The notes under the pieces are model-generated. The model saw only the letters and a program-made list of their open reading frames with translations, was not told the origin of the DNA and did no database searches. The position numbers and the translations under genes are program-made. A DNA stretch of 64,000 bases from JACMQX01 sp040385105. Lineage in GTDB: Bacteria > Pseudomonadota > Gammaproteobacteria > Burkholderiales > Burkholderiaceae_C. Position 1 is the stretch's first letter. Each line of letters begins with the position of its first letter. The stretch is taken from positions 1 through 64,000 of the forward strand of contig JAZKHY010000005.1 in NCBI GenBank assembly GCA_040385105.1, written 5' to 3'. This document shows positions 52,243 through 61,086 of this stretch, in pieces.

Positions 52243-52722
52243 ATGATCAGCAAGAACACGATCTGCCTCTGGTACAACGGCACCGCGCTCGACGCCGCCA
52301 GGTTCTATGCGGCAACCTTCCCCGACAGCGCGGTGGGCGCCGTCTACCACGCACCCGGCGACTACCCCTCCGGCAAGGCAGGCGATGTACTGACCGTCCA
52401 GTTCACCGTGCTTGGCATTCCGTGCATCGGCCTGAACGGCGGCGATGCTTTCAAGCACAGCGAGGCGTTCTCCTTTCAGGTAGCCACAGACGACCAGGCC
52501 GAAACCGACCGCCTGTGGAATGCCATCGTCGGCAACGGCGGCCAGGAAAGCGCTTGCGGCTGGTGCAAGGACAAGTGGGGCCTGAACTGGCAGATCACCC
52601 CCCGCGCCCTGACCGAGGCCATCGCCGACCCGGACACTGCGGCAGCCAGACGCTCGTTCGAGGCGATGATGACGATGCGGAAGATTGATATCGCGGCGAT
52701 TGAGGCGGCGCGGCGGGGTTGA
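52243..52722 (+). CDS. PhnB-like VOC-family protein
   Basis: A 159 aa protein of the 3-demethylubiquinone-methyltransferase-like/PhnB group of the VOC fold. NTICLWYNGTALDAARFYAATFP opens the domain, GGDAFKHSEAFSFQV and a long C-terminal helix follow; the CGWCKDKWGLNWQITP segment is diagnostic for this group. Enzymatic role unknown. GGAG precedes the ATG. Confidence 0.85.
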   Translation: MISKNTICLWYNGTALDAARFYAATFPDSAVGAVYHAPGDYPSGKAGDVLTVQFTVLGIPCIGLNGGDAFKHSEAFSFQVATDDQAETDRLWNAIVGNGGQESACGWCKDKWGLNWQITPRALTEAIADPDTAAARRSFEAMMTMRKIDIAAIEAARRG

Positions 52723-52732
52723 GGAACGACGC

Positions 52733-53347
52733 CTACCATCTGCCGGTCAACGACTTGCCCTTGTTCAGGATGCAGCGTATCGGCCCAATCTGCCCTTGGG
52801 CATTCAGCGGGCGGAACAGCGCGGCGGCCTGGCGCTTGTAGCGGGTGCCCTTGAGAGGACCGCTGGTCATGGACAGGGTGGCCGAGTCGGCGTCGAACTG
52901 CCAGGTGCCGGTGCCGCCGTCAAAGTCGCGGTAGCGGCGCTCGTCAACCAGGCCGAACATCGGGCCGGTCATCACGCCGCCGGGGCCGTCACACTCATAC
53001 ACGCCACGCGTCAACGGGCCGGCCATCTGCGCTGCCTGTGCGCCCGGTGTGCCGCCGACAGGCCGCTCGCCCGCACTGGTGGCCTTGGCCCCGCCCTTGG
53101 CCGGCGCCAGGGGCGTCACGGTCGCGCCCAGGTTCAGCCAAATCTGCTGCCCGTCTGACACGCGGCGCCACTCGCAGCCGAGCGTCGGGTGCTTTTGCGC
53201 CGTGCCCAGTGACGCGATCTCGACCCGCGCCACAAAGTTGTCGCTGATGTAGCGCGCGCCGGCAGGCGGGCAAGACTGGGCGGAAGCGCTGGTTGCGGCG
53301 GCCAGCAGCAGGCCGGCCACGAGCAGTGAAGACTTGAGCATGGTCAT
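52733..53347 (-). CDS. secreted protein of unknown function
   Basis: An unrecognised 204 aa protein with a signal peptide ending TSASAQ (about 24). The mature part has Cys at about 26, 57 and others near the C-terminus (RCILNKG), a Gly/Ala-rich linker (about 80-105), and a beta-rich C-terminal half (RRYRDFDGGTGTWQFDADSA). Such small exported proteins are common in this group. Converges with the PhnB-like gene, 10 bases apart. Confidence 0.6.
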   Translation of the reverse strand: MTMLKSSLLVAGLLLAAATSASAQSCPPAGARYISDNFVARVEIASLGTAQKHPTLGCEWRRVSDGQQIWLNLGATVTPLAPAKGGAKATSAGERPVGGTPGAQAAQMAGPLTRGVYECDGPGGVMTGPMFGLVDERRYRDFDGGTGTWQFDADSATLSMTSGPLKGTRYKRQAAALFRPLNAQGQIGPIRCILNKGKSLTGRW

Positions 53348-53437
53348 GATCAGGGCCGGGGAGACCCGGGCGGTAGTTCACCCGCATCGTGCCGGAAGCG
53401 GGCGATTTGTCTATCCCGCAAAAGCAGGAGCCTGCCG

Positions 53438-54079
53438 CTACGTCAGCAGCAGTTCCATGCCCGGATCACCCTTGGCCATGGCCGCCACATAAGCGGGCCG
53501 CTGCGCGAGGCGCGCGACGTACGCCAGCACATTGGGGTAGCCGCTGTAGTCCCACGGCTGGAAGTAGCGCATGGTCGTCAGCGTGAACATCATCATGATG
53601 TCAGCCGCCGTGAACTCCGCACCGGCAAGGTAAGGCACATCCCCCAGCCGCTGCTCGACCATCGCCAGCGACCTCTCCACCCGCTCCAGAGCGCCCTGGG
53701 CGGCCGGGTTGTCCATGGGCACCTTGGCGCGGCCGAGCAGGCTGAGGCGGCTCATCTGCGCCTGCAGGCTGGCGTTGACGAAGTGGAACCAGTACAGGTA
53801 AGCGGCAAAGTCCGCATGCCCCGGCGGCGGCGCCAGCCGCCCCGCGCCATGGCGGGCAATGATGTACTGCACGATGGCGCCCGACTCGGCCATCTGCACA
53901 TCGCCATCGGTCATCACCGGTGCGGTACCCATGGGGTGCAGCGCCCGCAACTCCGGCGGCGAGAGCCGCGTGACCGGGTCGCGGGTGTAGCGCTTGAGTT
54001 CATACGGAATGCCCAGCTCTTCGCAGAGCCAGACGACGCGTTCGGATTGGGAGATGCCCAGGTGGTGGATGACAAGCAT
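53438..54079 (-). CDS. glutathione S-transferase
   Basis: A 213 aa GST. Thioredoxin-like domain (about 1-80): HHLGISQSERVVWLCEELG with the Ser-Glu pair, APVMTDGDVQMAESGAIVQYI; C-terminal helical domain with YLAGAEFTAADIMMMF. It resembles the beta-class/YfcG-like group. It lies 9 bases after the LysR gene on the same strand and may be co-transcribed with it. Confidence 0.88.
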   Translation of the reverse strand: MLVIHHLGISQSERVVWLCEELGIPYELKRYTRDPVTRLSPPELRALHPMGTAPVMTDGDVQMAESGAIVQYIIARHGAGRLAPPPGHADFAAYLYWFHFVNASLQAQMSRLSLLGRAKVPMDNPAAQGALERVERSLAMVEQRLGDVPYLAGAEFTAADIMMMFTLTTMRYFQPWDYSGYPNVLAYVARLAQRPAYVAAMAKGDPGMELLLT

Positions 54080-54088
54080 GAGGGCAGC

Positions 54089-55156
54089 CTAGCGTGGCGA
54101 TTGGTCCGTTTGCTGTTCCGGCTGCACACCGTGCGGCGCGACACCCGGGACCACCTCGCCGGACGCTTCGCGGTGCGCAGTCTCCAGCAACCAGTCACGA
54201 AACACCGACACGCGCTCCAGCTTGGCCTTCTCGCTTGTGCTCACTACATAGTATGAAGAGAGTATGGGTTTGACCCAGCCAGGAAACGGCGCCACCAGCC
54301 GGCCCGACTGCAGGTGGTCGCGCACGAGCATGCTGCGGCCGAGCACCATGCCGCCGCCGGCCATCGCCGTGCGCAGGATGAGCAACGGGTCGGAAAAGCG
54401 CGGGCCGGCGGCAACGTCGCTCGCGTCCATGCCCAGTTCCTCAAGCCACAGGTCCCAGGAAATCCAGGGCTCATGGACCATGCGGACGTTCGAATTGAGC
54501 AAGGTGAACGAGGCCAGCTCATGCCGCTGGTACTCGCTGGGTCTGCGCTTGAGCAGCGACGGGCTGCAAACCGGCGTCACGGTCTCGGTCGAGAGCAGGT
54601 CTGCCCGCAGGTCATCGCCAAAGCCGCCGCGCCCGAAACGGATGGCCACGTCGGCGCCCTCGCCCGAGAGATCCGCCATGCGGTAGTCGGTCTGGATGAG
54701 CACATCCACATTGGGCCAGCGCGCGCGGAAATCGACCAGCCGCGGCATGAGCCACTCCTGGGTGAACGACGGCAGTGCGCTGACCACCAGCACCTGGGCC
54801 GCAGCCTGCGCAGGCCGGGGCAGCAAGGTCATGGCCGACTCGAAATGTTCAAAGCCGGCGGAAATGGAGGGATAGATCGCCTGGCCCTGCGGTGTCAGCG
54901 CGAGTCCGGCAGGCAGGCGTTCAAACAGCAAACAGCCGAGATGCTCCTCGAGCAGCTTGATCTGGTGGCTGATGGCGGTCTGCGTCACAAACAGCTCCTG
55001 CGCCGCCCGCGCAAAGCTGCCCAGGCGCGCCGACGCCTCAAAGGCCTTCAGCGCCTTGAGCGGAGGCAGGCGCTTGCGGCGCGAAACACGTGCATTGCTG
55101 GCGGCGGATACGGCAGCCGCGGGGTCAGCCCAAGTTTTTTGCTTGTCGAGACTCAT
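54089..55156 (-). CDS. GcvA-like LysR regulator
   Basis: Transcription regulator of 355 aa. About 28 extra basic residues precede the winged helix (LPPLKALKAFEASARLGSFA, VTQTAISHQIKLLEEHLG), then an effector domain (about 115-320) of the GcvA-like group. The long N- and C-terminal extensions are unusual for the family. Divergent from the molybdenum-hydroxylase operon across 125 bases, so it is the likely activator of that operon. Confidence 0.87.
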   Translation of the reverse strand: MSLDKQKTWADPAAAVSAASNARVSRRKRLPPLKALKAFEASARLGSFARAAQELFVTQTAISHQIKLLEEHLGCLLFERLPAGLALTPQGQAIYPSISAGFEHFESAMTLLPRPAQAAAQVLVVSALPSFTQEWLMPRLVDFRARWPNVDVLIQTDYRMADLSGEGADVAIRFGRGGFGDDLRADLLSTETVTPVCSPSLLKRRPSEYQRHELASFTLLNSNVRMVHEPWISWDLWLEELGMDASDVAAGPRFSDPLLILRTAMAGGGMVLGRSMLVRDHLQSGRLVAPFPGWVKPILSSYYVVSTSEKAKLERVSVFRDWLLETAHREASGEVVPGVAPHGVQPEQQTDQSPR

Positions 55157-55184
55157 TTTTTATCAGCCCAGGAAAACGCTTCTC

Positions 55185-55197
55185 GCACGATTCGTGC
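55185..55197. promoter_or_regulatory. 13-base palindrome in the divergent promoter
   Basis: GCACGA-T-TCGTGC, a perfect 6-1-6 palindrome, lies between the GcvA-like LysR gene and the hydroxylase operon, just upstream of a TATCAT -10-like hexamer (55201-55206). A plausible binding site for the LysR regulator; it does not follow the T-N11-A rule exactly, so another regulator is possible. Confidence 0.4.
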
Positions 55198-55281
55198 ACC
55201 TATCATAAATCTGAACAGCGCAGGGCGTGCATGCATTACAGCAGCAATCGCCATGCGCAGTCAGCCAACAAGGAACTTCTG

Positions 55282-55764
55282 ATGAGCATGGTCCGGCGCG
55301 AGATGGAGATCACTGTGAATGGAACGGCCTGCCGCGTGCAGGCCGGCGGCAGCGACAGTCTCGCCCAGGTCCTGCGCGAGCAGCTGCACCTCACGGGCAC
55401 CAAGATCGGATGCAACGCCGGCGAGTGCGGCGCCTGCACCGTTGTTGTGAACGAACGCGCCGTGTGCTCCTGTCTGGTGCCTGCACCCCGTGCCGCTGGT
55501 GCAATGGTCCGCACCATCGAAGGCGAAGCCGGCAGTGACGGCGGCCTCTCCGCCATCCAGCAGGCCATGATCGACCATGGTGCATTCCAGTGCGGCTTCT
55601 GTACACCCGGCGTCGTGATGTCACTGTCTGCGCTCTTCGCGCAGAACCCTTCGCCGGATGAACACACAATCCGTGTGGCCTTGCAGGGCAACGTATGCCG
55701 GTGCACCGGCTACGTGAAGATCATCGAGGCGGCCAGGGCAGTGGCGCGGAGTGCCGCAGCATGA
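55282..55764 (+). CDS. 2Fe-2S subunit of a molybdenum hydroxylase
   Basis: Small electron-transfer subunit (160 aa) of a xanthine-oxidase-family enzyme. The plant-type 2Fe-2S site is GCNAGECGACTVVVNERAVCSC (first cluster) and the helical domain carries the second cluster in QCGFCTPGVVMSL and GNVCRCTGYVKI. Start at 55282 is supported by AAGGA upstream; an ATG at 55231 would add a tail not seen in the family. Overlaps the large subunit gene by four bases. Confidence 0.93.
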   Translation: MSMVRREMEITVNGTACRVQAGGSDSLAQVLREQLHLTGTKIGCNAGECGACTVVVNERAVCSCLVPAPRAAGAMVRTIEGEAGSDGGLSAIQQAMIDHGAFQCGFCTPGVVMSLSALFAQNPSPDEHTIRVALQGNVCRCTGYVKIIEAARAVARSAAA

Positions 55765-58700
55765 ACATGCGGCACATCGGCAAGGCCCTCGCGCCGCAGA
55801 AGGAAGCCTCCGTCAAGGTCACGGGCAAGGCCATCTACACGCACGACTTCGAGCTGCCGGGCATGTTGTGGGGCGCCATGCTGCGCAGCCCGCACCCGAG
55901 CGCGCGCATCATTGCCATCGACACCTCGCGTGCCTCGGCGATGCCGGGGGTTGCAGCCGTCATCACCGGCGCAGATGCAGACGTCCGCTACCTCCACATG
56001 GCCCCGCGCTATGCAGACCGCTACCCGTTCGCCCGGGATGTCGTGCGCTTTGTGGGCGAAGAGGTTGCGGCAGTGGCGGCCGACACGCTAGAGCATGCGC
56101 TCGCCGCTGCCGCTGCCATCCACGTGACCTATGAGGTGCTCAAGCCGGTCTTCGAGACAAGCGAGGCCATCGCGCCAGGCGCACCGGTCATTCACCAGCG
56201 GGAAGGCCTGCCACCCAACGTCGCCCAGCACACCCTTGCCGAATGGGGTGACACCCGCGCAGGCTTTGCAGCCGCCTTGCATACCGTCGAAGGCACCTAC
56301 ACGCACGGCACCGTCGCGCCGGTGTGCATGGAAACCAACGGGGTTGTCGCCAGCTATGACCATGCCCTCGGGCGGATCGATGTCTGGGCAGGCACGCAGT
56401 CCCCCTTCTTCGCACGCAAGGAGCTCGCGCACATCCTGGGGCTCGACCGCAAGCAGGTGCGCGTTCATTCCATCGAGATCGGCGGTGGCTTCGGCGGCAA
56501 GTCGCAGGCGCCCGAGCCTGTCGGCATTGCCGCACTGCTGTCGCGCAAGGCGCGCGCGCCGGTCAAGATCCTGCTGTCCCGCCGGGAGGAGTTCATCAGC
56601 GGCAAGACCGACCCGGGCAAGACCATGACGGTGAAGACCGCGGTGGATGCCGGCGGCAGGATCATTGCCCGGAGCAACCACTACCTGGTGGACAACGGCG
56701 CCTTCACGCACATGGGGCCGGCCTACGTTTCAGCGGTGCGGCAGCGCACGTCCAACCTCTACCAGGTGGGCGCCGTCGAGTTTGACGGCAAGCTGGTTTA
56801 CACCAACAAGGTGCCCGGGGGCTCCTACCGCGGCATGGGCGTGCCGCAGATCATCTGGGCGCTGGAGACGCAGATTGACGAGCTGGCCGAGCTGCTCGGC
56901 AAGGACCCGATCGAATACCGCATAGCGATCGCCAACCAGCCCGGTGATGTAACGCCGCAAGGCTTCGAGATCTCGACCTGTGGCCTGGCCGAGTGCCTGC
57001 GCGAGGCCGGGCGGCGCATTGGCTGGACAGAAAAGCGAAGCAACCCCAAGCCATGGCGCGGCGTCGGCGTCGCCGCCATGATCAACCCGAGTGTCGGCAT
57101 TCTCTATGCCGAGGGCAATTTTGCGAACGTAAGCCTGGATCTCATGGCCGACGGGCGGTTTCTCCTGGCCACCCAGAATGCCGATTGCGGCACCTGGCAG
57201 AACACGACGCTCGCGCAGTTCGTGGCGCAGACGCTCGACCTGGACGTCGCGGCCATCGACGTGCTCCACATGGACACCGACGACGCGCCGGACGATCTGG
57301 GTAGCGCCGCCTCGCGCGTCACATTCATGGCCGGCGCGGCTGCCATCGATGCATCGAACCAGTTGATGGCGCAGGTCCGCAGACTGCTGGCCGGCAGCCG
57401 GGGCATCCCGCCCGAAAGCCTGCGATTCATGGACGATGGCGTGCAGCCGGGTGATGCACAGCACCTGAGCTGGGCTCAGGTAGCCGCCATCACAGGCCCG
57501 CTCAAGGTCAATGGCCACCACAAGCTCGACCAGCCACTGGCCGACCCCAAGACCGGCTACGGCAATTACTCCGCTACCTACGCCTTCGGCGCGCAGGCAG
57601 TCGAGGTTGAAGTGGACCCGGAGACCGGCCACGTCAAGGTGCTGAAGGTCGTTGTGGTGCAGGACGTGGGGCGGGTCATCAACGAAGCGTCCCTGGACGG
57701 TCAGATGCACGGCGGCATCGTGCAAGGCATCGGCATGGCGCTGTCGGAAGACTTGGTGTTTGACCATGGGCGGCCGGTCAACACCTCCATGATCACGTAC
57801 CGCGTGCCGCGCATCTTCGAATCCACCGAGATCGAAACCGCTTACGTCGAAACCAACGACCCGCGCGGCCCGCTGGGCGCAAAGTCGAGCGGTGAGATGT
57901 CCATCAACCCGACGGTGGCTGCCATTGCCAACGCGGTCGCCAACGCCACGGGCATCCGCTTCCGCGCCCTGCCGATCACGCCGCACAAGATGCTGGCCGC
58001 GCTCAAGCGCAAGGCGCCGCGCGAACTCGAGCTCAAGCCCTGGCTGCGCCCCTGGAACCTTGAAGTGGCCACGGCGCGCAGCCTCTACCCCAAGGGGCTC
58101 TTCCCGGCGATGAAGAAGCTCGGCGAGGCGTTCTCCACGCCGAAGCCGCGCGTCACCAGCTACGACTACGAGAAGGCAGACGACATTGCCCACGCCGTCC
58201 GGCTTCTGGGCCAGTCAAACCGCCGGGTCAAGCTCATGGCCGGCGGAACGGACCTGCTCACCGGCATCCGCCAGGGCGTGTATGCGCCCGAACTGGTCGT
58301 GGATATTTCGCGGACTGCGGGACTCGGCGGTATTGCGATTGGCCCCGACCGCGTGCGGATCGGCGCGGCCGTCACGCTGGCGGAACTCACAGAACACGAC
58401 ACCCTGCGCGCCGCGCTGCCGGGGCTTTGCGAGGCCGCAGACCTGATCGCGACACAACAGATACGCAACGTCGCCACCGTTGCCGGCGACCTGTCACAGG
58501 AAAAGCGCTGCTGGTTCTTCCGCAGCGCCCTGCCCTGCTACAAGAACGGCGGCGCGTCCTGCCCCTGCTACGCCGTCACCGGCGACAACCGCCACCATTC
58601 CATCATGGGCGCGGGCCGCTGTGCAGCGCCGTGCGTGGCCGACCTTGCACCTGCGCTCACCTCGCTGGACGCCACTGTTGTCGTGCACGGCCCGGCCGGA

Positions 58701-59126
58701 ACGCGCCGCATCCCCATGGGCGATTTCTACAAATGGTCCGGGGAGACCACCGTGGCGCAGCAGGAGATCATTGTGGCCGTCGAGGTGCCGCTGCTCGCCA
58801 ATGGCACCCAGGCCTACGAAAAATACGCCCAGTGGCGCGGCGACTTCCCCGAAGCTTCGGCCGGCATTCGCCTGGCCTGGGAAGGCGACCGCCTCACCTC
58901 CGCCCGCATATCGCTCGGCGGCGTGTCGCCGCTGCCCATGCGCGCGGTGCATGCCGAGCGCTCCCTGATGAGCGGCAGCGCCCTGACAGACGAGCTGATC
59001 GACACCTCGGCGCGCAAGGTGGTGTACGGCGCGCTTCCGCTGCGCGACAACGCCTCCAAGGCCGACATGATCGTCGCCGTCACGGCGCGCGCGCTCCGGC
59101 GTGCACGCGACGCGCGCCACACATGA
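55761..59126 (+). CDS. fused molybdenum and FAD subunit of a xanthine-oxidase-family hydroxylase
   Basis: Single chain of 1121 aa that joins two normally separate subunits. Residues about 1-760 form the molybdopterin-cytosine-dinucleotide part: GGGFGGKSQAPE, PGGSYRGMGVPQI, GSAASRVTFMAG and the catalytic Glu712 in GAKSSGEMSINP. Residues about 800-1110 form the FAD part: MAGGTDLLTGIRQG (about 827), RIGAAVTLAEL and IRNVATVAGDL. Between them, Cys917, 926, 934 and 954 follow the C-x8-C-x7-C-x19-C order of the 4Fe-4S site in aldehyde oxidoreductase PaoB, predicting an extra cluster. Such enzymes hydroxylate heterocycles or oxidise aldehydes with water as oxygen source. Confidence 0.9.
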   Translation: MNMRHIGKALAPQKEASVKVTGKAIYTHDFELPGMLWGAMLRSPHPSARIIAIDTSRASAMPGVAAVITGADADVRYLHMAPRYADRYPFARDVVRFVGEEVAAVAADTLEHALAAAAAIHVTYEVLKPVFETSEAIAPGAPVIHQREGLPPNVAQHTLAEWGDTRAGFAAALHTVEGTYTHGTVAPVCMETNGVVASYDHALGRIDVWAGTQSPFFARKELAHILGLDRKQVRVHSIEIGGGFGGKSQAPEPVGIAALLSRKARAPVKILLSRREEFISGKTDPGKTMTVKTAVDAGGRIIARSNHYLVDNGAFTHMGPAYVSAVRQRTSNLYQVGAVEFDGKLVYTNKVPGGSYRGMGVPQIIWALETQIDELAELLGKDPIEYRIAIANQPGDVTPQGFEISTCGLAECLREAGRRIGWTEKRSNPKPWRGVGVAAMINPSVGILYAEGNFANVSLDLMADGRFLLATQNADCGTWQNTTLAQFVAQTLDLDVAAIDVLHMDTDDAPDDLGSAASRVTFMAGAAAIDASNQLMAQVRRLLAGSRGIPPESLRFMDDGVQPGDAQHLSWAQVAAITGPLKVNGHHKLDQPLADPKTGYGNYSATYAFGAQAVEVEVDPETGHVKVLKVVVVQDVGRVINEASLDGQMHGGIVQGIGMALSEDLVFDHGRPVNTSMITYRVPRIFESTEIETAYVETNDPRGPLGAKSSGEMSINPTVAAIANAVANATGIRFRALPITPHKMLAALKRKAPRELELKPWLRPWNLEVATARSLYPKGLFPAMKKLGEAFSTPKPRVTSYDYEKADDIAHAVRLLGQSNRRVKLMAGGTDLLTGIRQGVYAPELVVDISRTAGLGGIAIGPDRVRIGAAVTLAELTEHDTLRAALPGLCEAADLIATQQIRNVATVAGDLSQEKRCWFFRSALPCYKNGGASCPCYAVTGDNRHHSIMGAGRCAAPCVADLAPALTSLDATVVVHGPAGTRRIPMGDFYKWSGETTVAQQEIIVAVEVPLLANGTQAYEKYAQWRGDFPEASAGIRLAWEGDRLTSARISLGGVSPLPMRAVHAERSLMSGSALTDELIDTSARKVVYGALPLRDNASKADMIVAVTARALRRARDARHT

Positions 59127-59179
59127 ACCCACCCGCCATGCCCTCCACCCCACCCCCCGTCCCAACCAGGAGTTTCACC

Positions 59180-60256
59180 ATGATCCCACGCACGATCGGC
59201 CGTCTCGCAGCGCTTGCGCTAGTTTCCACACTGGCCCTGCCGGCCATCGCCAAAGACAAATTCGTCTATGGCGTGCCCTCGGCCATCAGCTCCGCCATCG
59301 CGAACTTCGTGTTTGCCAAGGAGCTCGGTTACTTTGACCAGGAGAACCTGGAAGTCGAGCTCGTGCCGCTCGCGGGCTCCAGCGTGATCATCCCTCAACT
59401 GCTCTCGGGCCAGATCCACGCGGCAGGCGCCAGCATGGAGCCGCTGGTCATTGCACGCCAGCCCGGCAAGCAGAACTTCCCGCTGAAATTTGTCTACAAC
59501 TACCTGCGCAACTCGGTGTGGGAGTTTGCAGTCCCGGCCGACAGCCCGGTCAAGACGCTGGCCGACCTCAAGGGCAAGAGCATCGGTGTGGTCTCACTCG
59601 GCTCGGGCAACGTTTACACCACCCGTGCCATCCTTGCCGCTTCAGGTGTTGACTGGAAGGGCGTGAACATCCAGCCCGTCGGCTTTGGCGGCCAGGCATT
59701 CCAGGCGCTCAAGACGAACCAGATCCAGGCACTCAACCTGTGGGAAAGCGCGCACGCGGCACTGGAAGTCAGTGGCACGCCGATCCGCCGGCTTGACCTG
59801 CCCAAGGAGTTCCAGGGCATGTCCAGCCACGGCTTCGAGGTGACCGACAAGCTGCTCAAGGAGAACCCGCAGCTCATCGCCCGCTTCGGGCGCGCCGTCT
59901 CCAAAGGCGCCGTGGCCTGCGAGGCCAACATGACGGGCTGCCTGCAGGCCTTCTGGAAGCACTACCCCGAGCAAAAGCCCAAGGTCGGTGCCGAAGCCGA
60001 GATCCTGCGCAAGGAAATGACCGTCATGAAGCCGCGCATCGACAACGTCACCTACTTCCGCACCGGCGAGCCGCGCGTCTGGGGCGCCTACGCCGACCGC
60101 GACTGGAAGCTGCTCATCGCCGCGCTGAAGGAAGGCGGTGAGGTCACCAATGAAAACATCCCGATGTCATCGCTCTACACCAATGAACTGGTGCCCGAGT
60201 ACAACAAGTTCGACGCCCAGATCGTGGCCCGCCAGGCGCGCGCCTGGAAGCCGTGA
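59180..60256 (+). CDS. ABC transporter binding protein (NitT/TauT type)
   Basis: Periplasmic binding protein of 358 aa, SsuA/NMT1-like. Signal peptide ends PAIAK (about 24). Segments: FVFAKELGYFDQENLEVELVP, LSGQIHAAGASMEPLVIAR, VKTLADLKGKSIGVVSLGSG and a C-terminal helix bundle. Family ligands are nitrate, taurine, alkanesulfonates, pyrimidine precursors or aromatic acids. AGGAG precedes the ATG. Its stop overlaps the GTG of the ATPase gene. Confidence 0.9.
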   Translation: MIPRTIGRLAALALVSTLALPAIAKDKFVYGVPSAISSAIANFVFAKELGYFDQENLEVELVPLAGSSVIIPQLLSGQIHAAGASMEPLVIARQPGKQNFPLKFVYNYLRNSVWEFAVPADSPVKTLADLKGKSIGVVSLGSGNVYTTRAILAASGVDWKGVNIQPVGFGGQAFQALKTNQIQALNLWESAHAALEVSGTPIRRLDLPKEFQGMSSHGFEVTDKLLKENPQLIARFGRAVSKGAVACEANMTGCLQAFWKHYPEQKPKVGAEAEILRKEMTVMKPRIDNVTYFRTGEPRVWGAYADRDWKLLIAALKEGGEVTNENIPMSSLYTNELVPEYNKFDAQIVARQARAWKP

Positions 60257-61086
60257 AGCGCGATGCAATGCACGAACCTGACGTGGCAAATGGCAACACC
60301 ATGACCCAACCGCGCCTGTCGATCGAGAACCTGAGCGTGACCTATGCCTCGGCCCGGGGCAAGCTCACCGCCGTGCGCGACCTGAGCCTTTCGGTGGCGG
60401 ATGGCGAATTCGTCGCGGTGCTCGGGCCGTCCGGCTGCGGCAAGTCCACGCTGCTGAACATCGCCTCGGGCCTGCTGGCGCCCTCGCGCGGGCAGGTTGC
60501 CATCCAGGGCAAACCGGTTGCCGGGCCGCGCCGCGATGTGGGCATCGTCTTCCAGCAGCCGACGCTGCTGCCCTGGAAGACGGTACTTGAGAATGTGCTC
60601 GTGCCGGTGCAGGCCATGGGGCTGCCGGTGGGCGAGCACATGGACCGCGCGCGCAACCTCATCCGCATGGTGCGGCTCGAAGGCTTCGAGAACCACTACC
60701 CGAACGAGCTCTCTGGCGGCATGCAGCAGCGCGTGGGCATTGCCCGCGGCTTCATGCATGACCCCCAGCTGCTGCTGATGGACGAGCCCTTTGCCGCGCT
60801 CGACGCCATGACGCGCGAGCACATGACCGACGAGCTGCAGGCGATGTGGATGCAAAGCGGCAAGTCGGTGCTGTTCATCACGCACTCGATCCCCGAGGCG
60901 GTGTACCTGGCCGACCGTGTCGTCGTACTGTCGGAGCGGCCGGGCACCGTCGTCGATGTGATCGACGTCCCCATTCCCCGGCCCCGCACGCTTGAAACGC
61001 TGGGCTCGCCGGAGTTCAACACCATCTGCAACCGCCTGCGCATGTTCTTCCGCGCACAGGCCGGTGAACAGGAGAAAAAGTCATGA
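60253..61086 (+). CDS. ABC transporter ATPase (NitT/TauT type)
   Basis: A 277 aa ATPase. Walker A LGPSGCGKSTLLNI, Q-loop VFQQPTLLPW, signature LSGGMQQRVGIARGF, Walker B LLLMDEPFAALDAMTREHM, and the switch His in FITHSIPEAVYLADRV. GTG start overlapping the previous stop (GTGA); ATG codons at 60268 and 60301 are alternatives. Forms the importer with the flanking genes. Confidence 0.95.
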   Translation: MKRDAMHEPDVANGNTMTQPRLSIENLSVTYASARGKLTAVRDLSLSVADGEFVAVLGPSGCGKSTLLNIASGLLAPSRGQVAIQGKPVAGPRRDVGIVFQQPTLLPWKTVLENVLVPVQAMGLPVGEHMDRARNLIRMVRLEGFENHYPNELSGGMQQRVGIARGFMHDPQLLLMDEPFAALDAMTREHMTDELQAMWMQSGKSVLFITHSIPEAVYLADRVVVLSERPGTVVDVIDVPIPRPRTLETLGSPEFNTICNRLRMFFRAQAGEQEKKS

